The notes: generated by a model not told the origin, from the letters alone. Shown: positions 1 through 9,766, counted from the first letter of the stretch. The stretch: 23,475 nucleotides of DNA from Helicobacteraceae bacterium (GCA_024635885.1 JAGXIA010000020.1:1-23475); one strand, 5' to 3'. Numbers and translations are program-made.

Positions 1-1458
1 GAAATCATCATATCCGCCGTCAAAATACTCTGCACCATTTTTTGCAAAAATAATAAGTCTGTCGCAAACACGACGGAGCAACTCTTCGGAGTGGGTTACA
101 ATGATTACCGAGCCTTTAAAGTTCTGAATTGCTACAGTCAGGGCCTCAATAGAATCCATGTCAAGATGGTTTGTCGGCTCATCAAGGAACAGCAGATTAA
201 CGTTACGTGCTAAAATCTGTCCGAGCATTACACGACTCTTCTCCCCACCAGAGAGTAGAGAAATTTTCTTTTTTGCATTGTCTCCGCTAAACATCATCCC
301 GCCACAGATGCTTCTGACACTGGCTTCAGAGAGTCCAGGATTTCCAGTATAAATTTCATCCATGACTGTATTGTTAGGACTTAAATGCGAGATATTTGTT
401 TGACCAAAGTGGGCAAATGAAGTAGTGCTATGAAATTTCACTTCTCCGCCTAACTGTTTTAATTCACCGGCAATGGTATTCAAAAGAGTAGATTTACCTT
501 TTCCATTTTTACCGATAATGCCAAGGCATTCACCTTTTTCAAGTGTGAATGAAATGTTCTCAAACAGGATTTTCTCAGGTGTATACCCAAAGCTCAAATC
601 TTTTACTTCAAGGAGAAGTTTTGCAGGGGTCTCTTTAAAGTTAAAATCAAATTTAAGACTATTGTCAAAACCTAAATCTGCTAAAATATCCATCTTCTCT
701 AACTGCTTCACTTTAGACTGAGCCAGAGATGCTGTTGAAGCACGAGCCTTGTTTTTTGCTATAAACTCTTCAAGCTCTTTTACTTTTTTGTCCTGTGCAA
801 CTTTTTGTTTGGCATGGAGTTCATCATTGGCTTGAAGCTGTTCGTAAAACTTGTGTGTATCACCGGGAATAATAGCTAATCCCTTACGAACAATACCCAT
901 AGTATGCGTGGTTATGCTGTCCATAAAATCTCTGTTGTGGGTGATTAAGATAACTTCACCCTCAAAGGCTCTTAGAAAAGATTTTAACCATCTTAAAGAG
1001 ATAATATCAAGATAGTTAGTAGGTTCATCTAAAAGTAGTAAATTTGGCTCAGTGACTAGCAGTTTTGCAAGATTTATACGTATCTGATAGCCGCCGGAAA
1101 AGGAGAGTGGATTTTTATCTAATTCATTTTGTGTAAAGCCAAGCCCGAAAAGAATCTTTTCAACTCTGTAAACATCATATTTCATGTCATCTTCAAGGGC
1201 AAGTGCTGCCTCTTCTCTAAGGGTACTCTCGCTAAAGGTAAGATGCTGTTTTAGCGTACCGATTTTATACCCTTTAGGGATGATTACATCGCCGCTGTCA
1301 GGAGTCTCTTCACCAAGAATAATTTTAAAAAGTGTAGATTTACCGCTTCCGTTTCTGCCGACAAGACCGACACGGTTCCCAGCATTTAGTTTGAAGTTAA
1401 GGTTTGAGAAAAGCTCCTGAGAGGAGAAGCTTTTGGAAATATTTACAAGTTGAATCAT
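1..1458 (-). CDS. ABC-F family ATPase (3' end outside window)
   Basis: Soluble twin-ATPase protein of the ABC-F family, which acts on the ribosome (translation factor or antibiotic protection) rather than in transport. There are no membrane segments. Visible in order: Walker A GRNGSGKST at residues 34-42, signature SFSGGYQ, Walker B LLLLDEPTNYLD, a charged linker of the ABC-F type, second Walker A GKNGKGKST near residue 315, signature LLSGGEKSR near 403, and second Walker B with DEPTNHLD near 425. 486 codons are present and the frame is still open at base 1, so the C-terminal end is missing; family members are usually 520-650 residues. The start is ATG at 1458, 34 bases downstream of the tex stop codon, so it is probably co-transcribed with tex. 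Subfamily (Uup, EttA, YbiT or YheS type) cannot be assigned safely. Confidence 0.93.
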   Translation of the reverse strand, partial: MIQLVNISKSFSSQELFSNLNFKLNAGNRVGLVGRNGSGKSTLFKIILGEETPDSGDVIIPKGYKIGTLKQHLTFSESTLREEAALALEDDMKYDVYRVEKILFGLGFTQNELDKNPLSFSGGYQIRINLAKLLVTEPNLLLLDEPTNYLDIISLRWLKSFLRAFEGEVILITHNRDFMDSITTHTMGIVRKGLAIIPGDTHKFYEQLQANDELHAKQKVAQDKKVKELEEFIAKNKARASTASLAQSKVKQLEKMDILADLGFDNSLKFDFNFKETPAKLLLEVKDLSFGYTPEKILFENISFTLEKGECLGIIGKNGKGKSTLLNTIAGELKQLGGEVKFHSTTSFAHFGQTNISHLSPNNTVMDEIYTGNPGLSEASVRSICGGMMFSGDNAKKKISLLSGGEKSRVMLGQILARNVNLLFLDEPTNHLDMDSIEALTVAIQNFKGSVIIVTHSEELLRRVCDRLIIFAKNGAEYFDGGYDDF

Positions 1459-1492
1459 AGGGCTCTTTCATAGCTGTTTTTGTTATACGCAA

Positions 1493-3589
1493 TTATACCA
1501 AACTCAGACTCACTTTGCCTTTTTCATTGTCTATGGCTATGACTTCTATTTGAGGGAGGTACTGGTTCAGTGAGAGAACTTCTAGTGGATGAGAAATTCT
1601 TTTAACACTCATTTTTGAGATGTGAATCATGCCGTCATTTTTCAAACCTATGTCTACAAAGGCGCCAAAGTCTGCAATGTTACGAACTATACCTGAGACA
1701 AAACTGCCTTCTTTAAGCATTTTAATATCTGTTAAGCCCTCTTTGAATGGAATAGGAGGTAAATCTTCTCTAGGGTCAAAACCGGGCTTTTGAAGCTCTG
1801 CAATGATGTCCTTTAATGTTTGAATTCCCACATGCCAAGCTTGTGCTTTTTCAACTACATCAACTCTTGTTAAATCCATACCATTAAGTTTTTTTGCTAC
1901 CTCATAACTCTCAGGGTGAATACCGCTGTTGTCAAACACATTTTGGCCGTCTTTTATTCGAATAAATCCTGCTGCCTGCTCATAAGCTTTTTTACCTAAA
2001 CCTTTGACTTTGAGGAGTTGAGCTTTAGTTGTAAAGTTACCATGCTCATTACGAAAATCTATAATATTCTTTGCTATTTTTAAACCGATTCCTGCGACAT
2101 GAGAGAGTAGAGATGCAGAAGCAGAATTAATATCTACACCGACTCTGTTTACTAAGTCACAGGTCACATCACCCAGTTTTTTCTCCAAAAGTTTTTGGTC
2201 GACGTCATGTTGGTACTGTCCAATTCCTAAAGATTTCGGGTCAATTTTAACAAGGGTTGCCATGGGGTCACGCAGTCTTCCTGCTATGGAAATCGCTCCA
2301 CGGATTGTTACATCTAGATTCGGGTATTCGTCTTGTGCGAGTTTAGAAGCACTGTACACTGAAGCTCCAGCCTCGCTAACAACTGTATAACTAAGGTTAG
2401 CATTTTCCTCTGTGTTTAGTTGTGCGAAAAACTCCTGAGTTTCCCTAGAACCAGTACCATTGCCTATAGCTACTCCCGTTATATTGTATTTTTTAGTTAG
2501 TGCTAACACCTTATTTTTTGAGTTGTTATAATCGTTTTTTGGCTGAGTCGGGTAGATGACTGCAGACTCTAAATAGTTACCGTTCTCATCAATTACTGCC
2601 AGTTTACACCCACTTACATATGCAGGGTCAACGCCTAAAATAACTCTTTTGCTAACAGGTGGAGTCATAAGAAGCTGGTTAAGGTTTTTACCAAAAACAG
2701 AAATAGCAGATATGTCGGCTTTTTCTTTTAACTCTGCTTGAACTTCACGTTCAATGGAGGGAAGTAAAAGTCTTTTCAGTCCATCTTTATAGGCCTCAAA
2801 AAGTAGCTCTTTGGAACTCTGTGCATTACGGGGAATTTTATATTGTTTTATATTTTCTTCTATGCGGGCAATGTCAATAGAAATTTTAACGGAGAGTTCT
2901 TTTTCAGTGACCCCGCGCATAATTGCAAGGTAACGATGAGAGGGAATATAAGCAACTTTTTCACTTTTATCAGCCAGATTTTTAAAGCTTCCATTTTCAT
3001 CAAATTTTTTAGTTTTTTTAGTCTCCAGTGAGCCGAAGCGGAGCATAGAATTTCTTATGGCTTCTCTCTCACGAGGCTCTAGAGCGTACCTCTCAGCTAA
3101 AATATCCTGAGCGCCTTTTATAGCATCTTGGGCGGAAGTCACTGAGCCTTTTATAAATTGCTTGGCATGTGGAATTAGTTCTTGTTTTGTAAGCTTTGCA
3201 CCTTGAATAGTGTCTGCCAAAGGGGCTAAGCCATTCGCTATAGCAACACTCGCGCGAGAAGTTTTGTTCTCTTTAAAAGGGCGGTAAATGTCTTCTAGCA
3301 CTCGTAAATTCTCAGCATCTTCAATACTTTTTTTAAGAGCTTCAGTCAAAACAGCTCGCTCTTGTATGAGACGGGCGACTTCCTCCTTCCTCTCTAAAAG
3401 CTTTTTACTGCTCAGATAAACAGTTTCAAAGTCACGAAGAACTTCATCGCTTGCTCCGCCTGTCATCTCTTTTCTGTAGCGTGCTATAAAAGGAATAGTA
3501 GAACCTTCATCAAGCAGGTTTAAAATACTGAGTATATGTTCTTTTTTGAGGTTTGTTTTTTGCGTAAGCAGGGCTACTAATTTTATCAT
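1493..3589 (-). CDS. tex: Tex/YhgF family RNA-binding transcription accessory protein
   Basis: Tex is a conserved cytoplasmic nucleic-acid-binding protein linked to transcription and RNA turnover. The 698-residue product is slightly shorter than Pseudomonas or E. coli homologues (about 770-785). Domains seen: helical N-terminal Tex region (1-190), with the typical TIPFIARYRKE stretch at 31-41; a YqgF/RNase H-like fold starting at VILGVDPA (316-323); a helix-hairpin-helix region (about 496-545, AGIGLKIAKNI and KVKGLGKKAYEQAAGF); and a C-terminal S1 RNA-binding domain (about 627-698, GIVRNIADFGAFVDIG). The start is ATG 3589; the upstream Shine-Dalgarno is weak. It lies 46 bases downstream of the small gene at 3636-3875 and 34 bases upstream of the ABC-F gene, suggesting a three-gene transcript. 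Confidence 0.96.
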   Translation of the reverse strand: MIKLVALLTQKTNLKKEHILSILNLLDEGSTIPFIARYRKEMTGGASDEVLRDFETVYLSSKKLLERKEEVARLIQERAVLTEALKKSIEDAENLRVLEDIYRPFKENKTSRASVAIANGLAPLADTIQGAKLTKQELIPHAKQFIKGSVTSAQDAIKGAQDILAERYALEPREREAIRNSMLRFGSLETKKTKKFDENGSFKNLADKSEKVAYIPSHRYLAIMRGVTEKELSVKISIDIARIEENIKQYKIPRNAQSSKELLFEAYKDGLKRLLLPSIEREVQAELKEKADISAISVFGKNLNQLLMTPPVSKRVILGVDPAYVSGCKLAVIDENGNYLESAVIYPTQPKNDYNNSKNKVLALTKKYNITGVAIGNGTGSRETQEFFAQLNTEENANLSYTVVSEAGASVYSASKLAQDEYPNLDVTIRGAISIAGRLRDPMATLVKIDPKSLGIGQYQHDVDQKLLEKKLGDVTCDLVNRVGVDINSASASLLSHVAGIGLKIAKNIIDFRNEHGNFTTKAQLLKVKGLGKKAYEQAAGFIRIKDGQNVFDNSGIHPESYEVAKKLNGMDLTRVDVVEKAQAWHVGIQTLKDIIAELQKPGFDPREDLPPIPFKEGLTDIKMLKEGSFVSGIVRNIADFGAFVDIGLKNDGMIHISKMSVKRISHPLEVLSLNQYLPQIEVIAIDNEKGKVSLSLV

Positions 3590-3635
3590 TGATAAGGCTT
3601 CTTTTTAAAGCTAATGATACAAGCAGTTAGTTAAC

Positions 3636-3875
3636 CTAAATATAAATATCTAAAATCTTTTGAGAACTAACGGCAGGTTTTACTTCACTAGTCTGTGCAG
3701 CTTGAAAATTTTTGGCACTTTGAAGTGTTTCATTTGGAGTTTCCATAGAAGTATCACTCTTTGTCTGAGCGGTTTCTTTGGGCTTCTCTTCTTCTTTCAC
3801 ACTACTAGGATCAAGCCTTCCCACTTGAACTGCAGAAGACGATGGGGTTTGATATGTATAGCTGGCTACATTCAT
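3636..3875 (-). CDS. small protein of unknown function, low-complexity and polar
   Basis: A 79-residue product that I do not recognise. The start is placed at ATG 3875 because AAGGAG lies 6 bases upstream; an in-frame ATG at 3905 would add ten residues but sits at the predicted transcription start. The protein is rich in Ser, Thr, Glu, Lys, Pro and Gln (for example VKEEEKPKETAQTKSD) and has no signal peptide or membrane segment, so it is probably largely disordered. The only hydrophobic patch is the extreme C-terminus KILDIYI, which could be a short docking helix. A clear promoter lies directly upstream, so it probably heads the transcript that continues into tex. No function is assigned. Confidence 0.72.
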   Translation of the reverse strand: MNVASYTYQTPSSSAVQVGRLDPSSVKEEEKPKETAQTKSDTSMETPNETLQSAKNFQAAQTSEVKPAVSSQKILDIYI

Positions 3876-3905
3876 AACATCTCCTTTGAAAATTGAATAT
3901 AACAA

Positions 3906-3914
3906 ATTATAGCA
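3906..3914 (-). promoter_or_regulatory. extended -10 promoter for small gene (and tex)
   Basis: Reading the minus strand, TGCTATAAT is a perfect extended -10 element (TG-N-TATAAT) set in an AT-only upstream region. It predicts a transcription start near 3899 and a leader of about 24 bases that contains the AAGGAG ribosome binding site before ATG 3875. There is no obvious -35 box, which is normal for Campylobacterota sigma-70 promoters. Confidence 0.55.
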
Positions 3915-3934
3915 TATAATAAATTATAATTTTT

Positions 3935-4474
3935 TTATATATTACTTTTAATTTCTTGTAAGATCCACGGCCACTCTCCATAACCGCTATCAGCATTAAT
4001 ATGTCCGGCATCTTTGAGTACTCTCATAGCAACTCCAAGCTTGGCTTGTAAACTAGTAGCTTCTATCTCGCTCATATAAGGGTCATTTGTTGAAGTAATT
4101 AAGAGTATTTCTTTGGCATGTGGATTACTTGGAATATTTACAGGAAAAAACTCTTTAAGCTCTTCTACCTTGCAGTTAATACTCGGAGGTGCTACAAGAT
4201 AAAGTTTTTTTACTTCACTAATAGCGTCATCATTACACAAATGGAACCAAAGTGTATTTGCCAATGAGTGACAAATGACAATGTCAGGTTTAAACTCACT
4301 CAAATGTTCTTTTAATTCTTCTTTCCACAAAGCAAGACTAGGAGCGTCAAAGTTACTAAGTTTTAAAAAGCTGACTGTGCCATAGTCTTTAGCTAACTCA
4401 CATGCCAACCAACTTTGCCAATGCGGAAAGTCACTTCCTCCCCACCCATGTATAAGTAAAACTTTCTTTTTCAT
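3935..4474 (-). CDS. RBBP9/YdeN-like alpha/beta serine hydrolase
   Basis: A 179-residue cytoplasmic alpha/beta hydrolase of the short RBBP9/YdeN type (Ser_hydrolase family). Motifs: N-terminal VLLIHGWGGS (residues 5-14) forming the oxyanion region, nucleophile elbow CHSLA with Ser70, a catalytic acid candidate Asp131 in TSTNDPYMS, and His158 in GHINADSGYGEWP, the hallmark C-terminal block of this family. All three catalytic residues are present, so it should be active; the natural substrate of these esterases is generally unknown. The length is typical. It is the only gene between the tamB stop and the small gene promoter, and a TATACT-like -10 at about 4503-4508 (minus strand) may drive it alone. 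Confidence 0.9.
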   Translation of the reverse strand: MKKKVLLIHGWGGSDFPHWQSWLACELAKDYGTVSFLKLSNFDAPSLALWKEELKEHLSEFKPDIVICHSLANTLWFHLCNDDAISEVKKLYLVAPPSINCKVEELKEFFPVNIPSNPHAKEILLITSTNDPYMSEIEATSLQAKLGVAMRVLKDAGHINADSGYGEWPWILQEIKSNI

Positions 4475-4560
4475 AATTTTTCTCAGCTTCTTTTTTAAAT
4501 GTAGTATATCAAAGATAAATACAAATTCAGACTGCCATTACGTCCTTAGTTATAAAGAAC

Positions 4561-7335
4561 TTAGAAGTCTTTGATATACAGAATTGTAACTCCCTGTCCG
4601 GTTTGGCGTACATCTACATCAATTCTAACAGACTTACTCAGGCTGTATTGTACGACGACACTTGAAATTGTGTCGTTTCTGTAGACAACTCGAGTCTGCT
4701 TGTTAAAGTGTGTTCCTATTTCATAACCTAAGGTTCCCTCTTTGTTTGTAAGGATATTTAAAGTGTCTATTTTAACACCTGAGGTGTCATTAAAGATTTG
4801 TTTGACTCCGGTGGCTAGAAGTAAAGAGTTTACGGCAAGTTTATTGCTACTTTTTCCCGAACTGTCAAAATCTGCAGATGCTGCCTCACCAAATAAAATA
4901 TATGACATGATGTCATTTTGACTCATTTGAGGGGAGGATGATAAAATGATAATGGGTGAAGCAAGTGTGTTGGTAATAAATATTTCGATGTCGATATAAT
5001 CTATGGTAAGGTAGTGCAGATTTAGATTTAAATTGGGGTTTATCGGTTTTGCTCCATTAAAATAAACCTCGCTTTTATCGAACTCAAATTCTTTTCCGCC
5101 ACCGCTTATTTTGCCTTCTTCAATACTCACCAATCCTAAAATATTTAAAGGTGAATTGGGCTTTTGCAGCAGAGTAATATCGGGAGTAACAAGGATGTCA
5201 AAATTTTCAGTTTTATATTTGATAGGCTTAAGAGAATTTACATGGATATTTATAGAACGTTTTACATTTGTAGGCGGACGAATATCCTGTATGATAATTA
5301 TGTCATCAGAAAGAGTATAGTCTGAGCTTGGCTCATACGTCACTACCCCATCAATGAGCGTTATATTACCTTCAAACTTCTGAGTAGAGTTTCTCTCAAA
5401 ACTCGCTGTAATATCGGCTTTTACGCTAACATTTCCCTCTTTACCTTCATAATTGAAACGATTGCTTTTTAGGTGCAGACTTCCCTGTTCTTTTATAGGG
5501 TTATATGAGCCGTTCAACAACAGGTTGTCATAAATCCAAAACTCTTTAAAGTTAATGGTTGAATTTTGCTCAAATGAAATTTTAGAGGCCCGTTTTGAGT
5601 AAATTTCATTATCTAAAACAGTGACTCTGTATTCATTTATTGTAAGTTCTTTGTCAATAACGCTCGAGTCAATATAAAGGTTTTCTCCTTTATAACTTGT
5701 TTTTTCATCCGGTTTAATAATAAACCATGGAACCAAAATGCGGCTGTTAAGTGATATTTTTTCAGAGAGGGAAAGTGTTGCATTGATATCTGCCTGAGCA
5801 TCAAAAAATACGCTATCGGTAGAAGTTTTTGGAGAAAATTCTTCTAAGAGTGTATGAACTGAAGGTATTTTGGCAAAAAGAGTGATATTCTTTTCTTCTT
5901 TGTCTGTAAGAGTTCCCTGCGTATCAAAATACGCAGAACCTATATTTCCCCAGCCGTTTATCTCTTGAGCATTTTTAAAAAGGGTAAGGTTTAGCATCTT
6001 GGCATTAGTGTTTAACAAAGTTGTCTCATCGCTGTCATAATAAACAAATTTCATAGGAGAAAACTTCTCTATTGGATAATTTTTAAATATTTCAGACTCA
6101 GGCTTTGGGTTTAAAGTAGCTTGAAAGAGTTTAGATTTTGTATCTGCTTCAAAGACACCATTTATTTTAGAGTACAAGCCCTCTGTATTTAATGTACCTT
6201 CAATTGTAAAAGGAGAGACCTTAAGTCTTGCATCTGCTTTTACAGAGAGAATGTTTTTTCTGAGTACTTGAGGCAGGGCAGAAATAAAAGAAAGAGAAAG
6301 TTTATCGCTCTTCGCATGAATGGCAAATTCTTGATACTCTTTACCAAGCAACTCAAACTCAAGTGGACCGGCTTTAGCAGTAGCTGTCATATTTTCTGTA
6401 TCGCCGGAAAACTTTGCTGTAAGTGTTTTAAATGGTAGTTCTGTCGGCTGTTTTGTGAGTGTCGCATTTAAGTCTGATGAATAGGTACCCGAGCTAGTGA
6501 AAGAAGCTTTTTGTTTTACATCAGCCTCAAATTCATTATAAGTCAATGAGGAAGATAACTCCGCACTAAAATAGTTCTCTTCAACAAAATAGCTTAGACT
6601 GACACTACTATTGTGTAGACTCAGGTTTTGGTCTGCACTGAGACTGACTTTATCAAGCTTTGTATTGATGATTGCACTTTGCAGGCTGGCATCTAAGTCT
6701 AAAGTGTAAGTTTTGGGAAGACCTTGTAAAAAACTAAGATACTTTGAGCTTATGGATTGTTTAGGAGTGACATAACTCTTTGCAAGAACATGATTAGATT
6801 TTATTTTTCCTTTTATTTGAGCTTCACCGTAAGAAGTGAATAACTGTATGGCAAGTTTTTTTACATTTAACTCTTCATCATAATGCAGGCCTGAAGCATT
6901 TAAATCAAAAGCGAGAGTGTCATTGTCAAGAATAATTTTTGTTTTACTCAAAGTAAGTTTGGAGATTTCAAAAGCGGGGATAGAAAATGCACTACTGTTG
7001 TTATCACTCTTTGCAGTAAGCTTCGCAGGATTGACTGAAAGCTCTGTGATTTTTACTTTACTTATTCTTGGTGTCGGTTTTAGAAGCAGTAAAACGTTAT
7101 AGTTAATTTGAAGACGTTTTATAAAAAAAGCATCTGTATAGTTAAGATCATGCATAATAATTCCATCTAAAAGTGAACCCTCAATCTTACTGTAGGCAAC
7201 TCCGTTCGTTTTTAAAAACTTATCGCCAAGGTAGTCTAAAGTTTTTGGATGTGACAGGACTGCTGTCAGTATAACAGCAACTGTCAGTAAAGAGATAAGG
7301 AAATAACTGATAAATAAATAGACTTTCTTTATCAA
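4561..7335 (-). CDS. tamB: TamB-like translocation and assembly module subunit
   Basis: TamB is an inner-membrane-anchored, periplasm-spanning protein that works with TamA in outer-membrane protein assembly and probably in phospholipid transport. The 924-residue product has an N-terminal membrane anchor (about residues 5-28), a long beta-rich middle typical of AsmA/TamB proteins, and a C-terminal DUF490/TamB domain (about 600-924: an LNILGLVSIEEGKISGGG stretch, the ILFGEAA segment, and a terminal aromatic residue). It is shorter than E. coli TamB (about 1260), mainly in the repetitive middle. The start is TTG at 7335, with GGAGAG 6-7 bases upstream; TTG overlaps the tamA stop as TTGA, indicating translational coupling with tamA. 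It is the last gene of the minus-strand operon. Confidence 0.92.
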   Translation of the reverse strand: MIKKVYLFISYFLISLLTVAVILTAVLSHPKTLDYLGDKFLKTNGVAYSKIEGSLLDGIIMHDLNYTDAFFIKRLQINYNVLLLLKPTPRISKVKITELSVNPAKLTAKSDNNSSAFSIPAFEISKLTLSKTKIILDNDTLAFDLNASGLHYDEELNVKKLAIQLFTSYGEAQIKGKIKSNHVLAKSYVTPKQSISSKYLSFLQGLPKTYTLDLDASLQSAIINTKLDKVSLSADQNLSLHNSSVSLSYFVEENYFSAELSSSLTYNEFEADVKQKASFTSSGTYSSDLNATLTKQPTELPFKTLTAKFSGDTENMTATAKAGPLEFELLGKEYQEFAIHAKSDKLSLSFISALPQVLRKNILSVKADARLKVSPFTIEGTLNTEGLYSKINGVFEADTKSKLFQATLNPKPESEIFKNYPIEKFSPMKFVYYDSDETTLLNTNAKMLNLTLFKNAQEINGWGNIGSAYFDTQGTLTDKEEKNITLFAKIPSVHTLLEEFSPKTSTDSVFFDAQADINATLSLSEKISLNSRILVPWFIIKPDEKTSYKGENLYIDSSVIDKELTINEYRVTVLDNEIYSKRASKISFEQNSTINFKEFWIYDNLLLNGSYNPIKEQGSLHLKSNRFNYEGKEGNVSVKADITASFERNSTQKFEGNITLIDGVVTYEPSSDYTLSDDIIIIQDIRPPTNVKRSINIHVNSLKPIKYKTENFDILVTPDITLLQKPNSPLNILGLVSIEEGKISGGGKEFEFDKSEVYFNGAKPINPNLNLNLHYLTIDYIDIEIFITNTLASPIIILSSSPQMSQNDIMSYILFGEAASADFDSSGKSSNKLAVNSLLLATGVKQIFNDTSGVKIDTLNILTNKEGTLGYEIGTHFNKQTRVVYRNDTISSVVVQYSLSKSVRIDVDVRQTGQGVTILYIKDF

Positions 7336-9026
7336 AACAGCTCTCCAATATGAAAGTGAAAAGCATACTGTTCTGTGGGGTCGTTAATATCAACACCGAA
7401 ATCTATCGCAATTGGTCCAATAGGCGTGAGATAACGAAGACCGACTCCTGCTGAATAGTAGCCTTGGTCATAATTTGGAATTTCATTTTTTCCAATAAAA
7501 GTATTGTCATTAAAGAGTACACCTCTGAGTTTGCCATAGATTGCAAAACGGTATTCGGCGGTAGTCTCTAAAAGAGAGTGAAAGCCTGTCGGGTTCCCAT
7601 TTACATTGCTTGGACCGAGTTTACGGTAACCGTAGGCTCTATTACTGTTCATCCCTCCTGCATAAAAAAGGTAAGAAGGAGGAATGTCACCATTAAAAAG
7701 ATGCAGTGAGCCAAAACTTGCTCTAAGTGCAACAGTAGAGGGTAAAAAAGGAATAATATAAGCACCTGAGAGTTTATACTTGTAGTATGTTGCGTCAGAT
7801 ACTTCTGACTGCACTGATCCCATCACCTCAGAGCGTATAAAATGACCTGCTGTAGGGTTAAGAATATTATCTCTTGTATCATAATTCCATTCGAGTTTTG
7901 GAGATAGAATAAAGAGGGTTCCGGGCTGAAAGAGAACTTCGTCTTGACTGTCATAGGTAAGAGAATGGTCGAACACAAGACTTTCTTGAAACTCATGCGG
8001 TATATTTCTTTGTTTTAAGAAGATACTTCCAAAAACTTTCTCCTCTTTAAAACCGAGAAATATTTCATTGCTATATCCGAGTTCAGCTCCGGTTGAATTT
8101 CGGTTGGCAAGAGGCATGTCAAAGTTTGTCTGTATAGTTTGTTTTATTTCTGTAACGCGGGTGTTGAGAGCAAGTGTTTTTAAATTTCCAAAAAGGTTTC
8201 TGTGTTTTATGCCAAGCAGTGCCATAAGCCCTTCATCACTGCTTACTCCCAAGCCTATTTGAAATCGAATAGGCTTTTCATTCTCTGTGACACTGACAGT
8301 TACTGAAGCTTTTTCTTTCTCATGTGTTTGGGTGTCAATAACTGCCTTACTAATACCTTCACTTGCATAAAGACTTTGGTAACTCTGACGTATGTGTTTG
8401 GTCGAAAAAAGTTCACCTTCTTCAATATATAAAAGTGAGTCAATAATATCAGCATCGATAGTCTTTGAAGGATTGATTGTAATTTTTCCAAAATAACATA
8501 ATGCACTAGGCATCGCTTCGTATGTCAAATAAGCACTATTTGTGTCTGTATCTATCCAAGCTTTTGCTTCGAGTTCTGCATTACAATACCCCTGGTCTGC
8601 ATATAAAAGTTTTATATCTTTTTTACTCTGATCAAACTTCTGTGCGTCAAAAATAGTTCCATTTTGAAAAGGTATTGAAAGCTTGATGTCAATATCGGAA
8701 TTTAAGGATATGCTGGCAACTGTAATTGGAAGATTTTCTTGAATCAGAATTTGTATTGCTGCATCTTTTTGCAAGTGGCTCACAGTTGCATGGAAAAAGC
8801 CTCTAGTCTTGTAATAATTTTTAACAGTCTGCGCGATTAAAGCAGCTTTATCAGAATCTACAGTTGGCTCTTTTTTCCAAAATTCATATAAGTAAGGTTT
8901 AGATAAATTGAGCATATCATACAACTCACGCTTGGAAACATACTCATTGCCTTGAAAGTTGATGGGAATAGAATCTCCCTGAAGAAGTGAAAAAAACAGA
9001 AGAAAAAGAACAATTCTTTCTTTCAT
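7332..9026 (-). CDS. tamA: TamA-like outer-membrane Omp85 family protein
   Basis: TamA is an Omp85-family outer-membrane barrel that partners TamB. The 564-residue product has an N-terminal Sec signal (MKERIVLFLLFFSLLQG), POTRA-type repeats over about residues 20-250, then a 16-strand barrel domain with typical blocks: GGMNSNRAYGYRKLGP, LLETTAEYRF, and YSAGVGLRYLTPIGPIAIDF followed by a final strand ending in Phe, the outer-membrane sorting signal. The length matches TamA (about 577 in E. coli) and is shorter than BamA. It starts at ATG 9026, 16 bases after the bax-like stop codon, and shares a 4-base overlap with tamB. The pairing with tamB makes TamA more likely than a second BamA. Confidence 0.93.
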   Translation of the reverse strand: MKERIVLFLLFFSLLQGDSIPINFQGNEYVSKRELYDMLNLSKPYLYEFWKKEPTVDSDKAALIAQTVKNYYKTRGFFHATVSHLQKDAAIQILIQENLPITVASISLNSDIDIKLSIPFQNGTIFDAQKFDQSKKDIKLLYADQGYCNAELEAKAWIDTDTNSAYLTYEAMPSALCYFGKITINPSKTIDADIIDSLLYIEEGELFSTKHIRQSYQSLYASEGISKAVIDTQTHEKEKASVTVSVTENEKPIRFQIGLGVSSDEGLMALLGIKHRNLFGNLKTLALNTRVTEIKQTIQTNFDMPLANRNSTGAELGYSNEIFLGFKEEKVFGSIFLKQRNIPHEFQESLVFDHSLTYDSQDEVLFQPGTLFILSPKLEWNYDTRDNILNPTAGHFIRSEVMGSVQSEVSDATYYKYKLSGAYIIPFLPSTVALRASFGSLHLFNGDIPPSYLFYAGGMNSNRAYGYRKLGPSNVNGNPTGFHSLLETTAEYRFAIYGKLRGVLFNDNTFIGKNEIPNYDQGYYSAGVGLRYLTPIGPIAIDFGVDINDPTEQYAFHFHIGELF

Positions 9027-9042
9027 AATATTCTCAATTTAA

Positions 9043-9744
9043 TTAATCATACTTTGTCAAGTCGTTAAATTTAATAACCTGACTCAGCTCTTCGCCGTAA
9101 GCGGCACCGATTTCAGAGTATCTGTCGAGTTTTTTAACAAGTTGATGAGGGTCGTCAGTTGTAACTCTTAATTTACGAAATTCTTTAAATGCCTTGCCTC
9201 TTCCCATTAGCTTATAGTATGCTCTTACGCTATCTTCAACGCTTGCAAATTTTTTAAGCCAGATTGTTTTTGTACCGTTTCTTTTTTCTAAGGCAGGAAT
9301 TCTGGGCTCGGATTTATTTACACTCCACATGCCAAAAACATTGTTGGCTTCGACAAAAAATCTTGAAGTTGCCCATGAACTTTCCATAGCGGCTTGAGCA
9401 AGTACTATACTTGGCGGATGCGGTTTTAGTGCAGCTAAAAGTTTTTCATCTGTCTTTACTCTATAAATTTTTTTTAACTCTTTTATTTTTTTTGTATTCG
9501 TGCCATTTTTAATATCTTCGGCTGTATTTTCATACTGCGTCATCAGCTCTTTATACACTTTTTCAACTGGAGGAACAAGCAAGGCATAAAACCTGTCTTT
9601 TTTTTCTTCTACCGACATATTTTCTGGAACAATGTTTGGCATATATTTTGGTTGGGGAACTTTTTTTACTTCGGCATCTTTGGCTTGACTGAAGTATATC
9701 AGTACAGTAATACCTAGCAGTAAAATTAAATAAACGTACTTCAT
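9043..9744 (-). CDS. Bax-like glucosaminidase-domain protein, membrane anchored
   Basis: A 233-residue protein with an N-terminal hydrophobic segment (residues 3-20) that is either a signal peptide or a periplasm-facing anchor, then a charged linker, then a glucosaminidase domain like that of E. coli Bax. The key block is PPSIVLAQAAMESSWATS with the expected catalytic Glu, followed by NNVFGMWS and the VEDSVRAYYKLM segment common to the family. The likely role is hydrolysis of GlcNAc-MurNAc links in peptidoglycan. The start at ATG 9744 has GGGAGAAAAT just upstream. It lies 22 bases after the chaA-like stop and 16 bases before tamA. A wall hydrolase next to TAM genes could help envelope remodelling, but this is inference. 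Confidence 0.87.
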   Translation of the reverse strand: MKYVYLILLLGITVLIYFSQAKDAEVKKVPQPKYMPNIVPENMSVEEKKDRFYALLVPPVEKVYKELMTQYENTAEDIKNGTNTKKIKELKKIYRVKTDEKLLAALKPHPPSIVLAQAAMESSWATSRFFVEANNVFGMWSVNKSEPRIPALEKRNGTKTIWLKKFASVEDSVRAYYKLMGRGKAFKEFRKLRVTTDDPHQLVKKLDRYSEIGAAYGEELSQVIKFNDLTKYD

Positions 9745-9766
9745 ATTTTCTCCCTTTTAAAAATTA

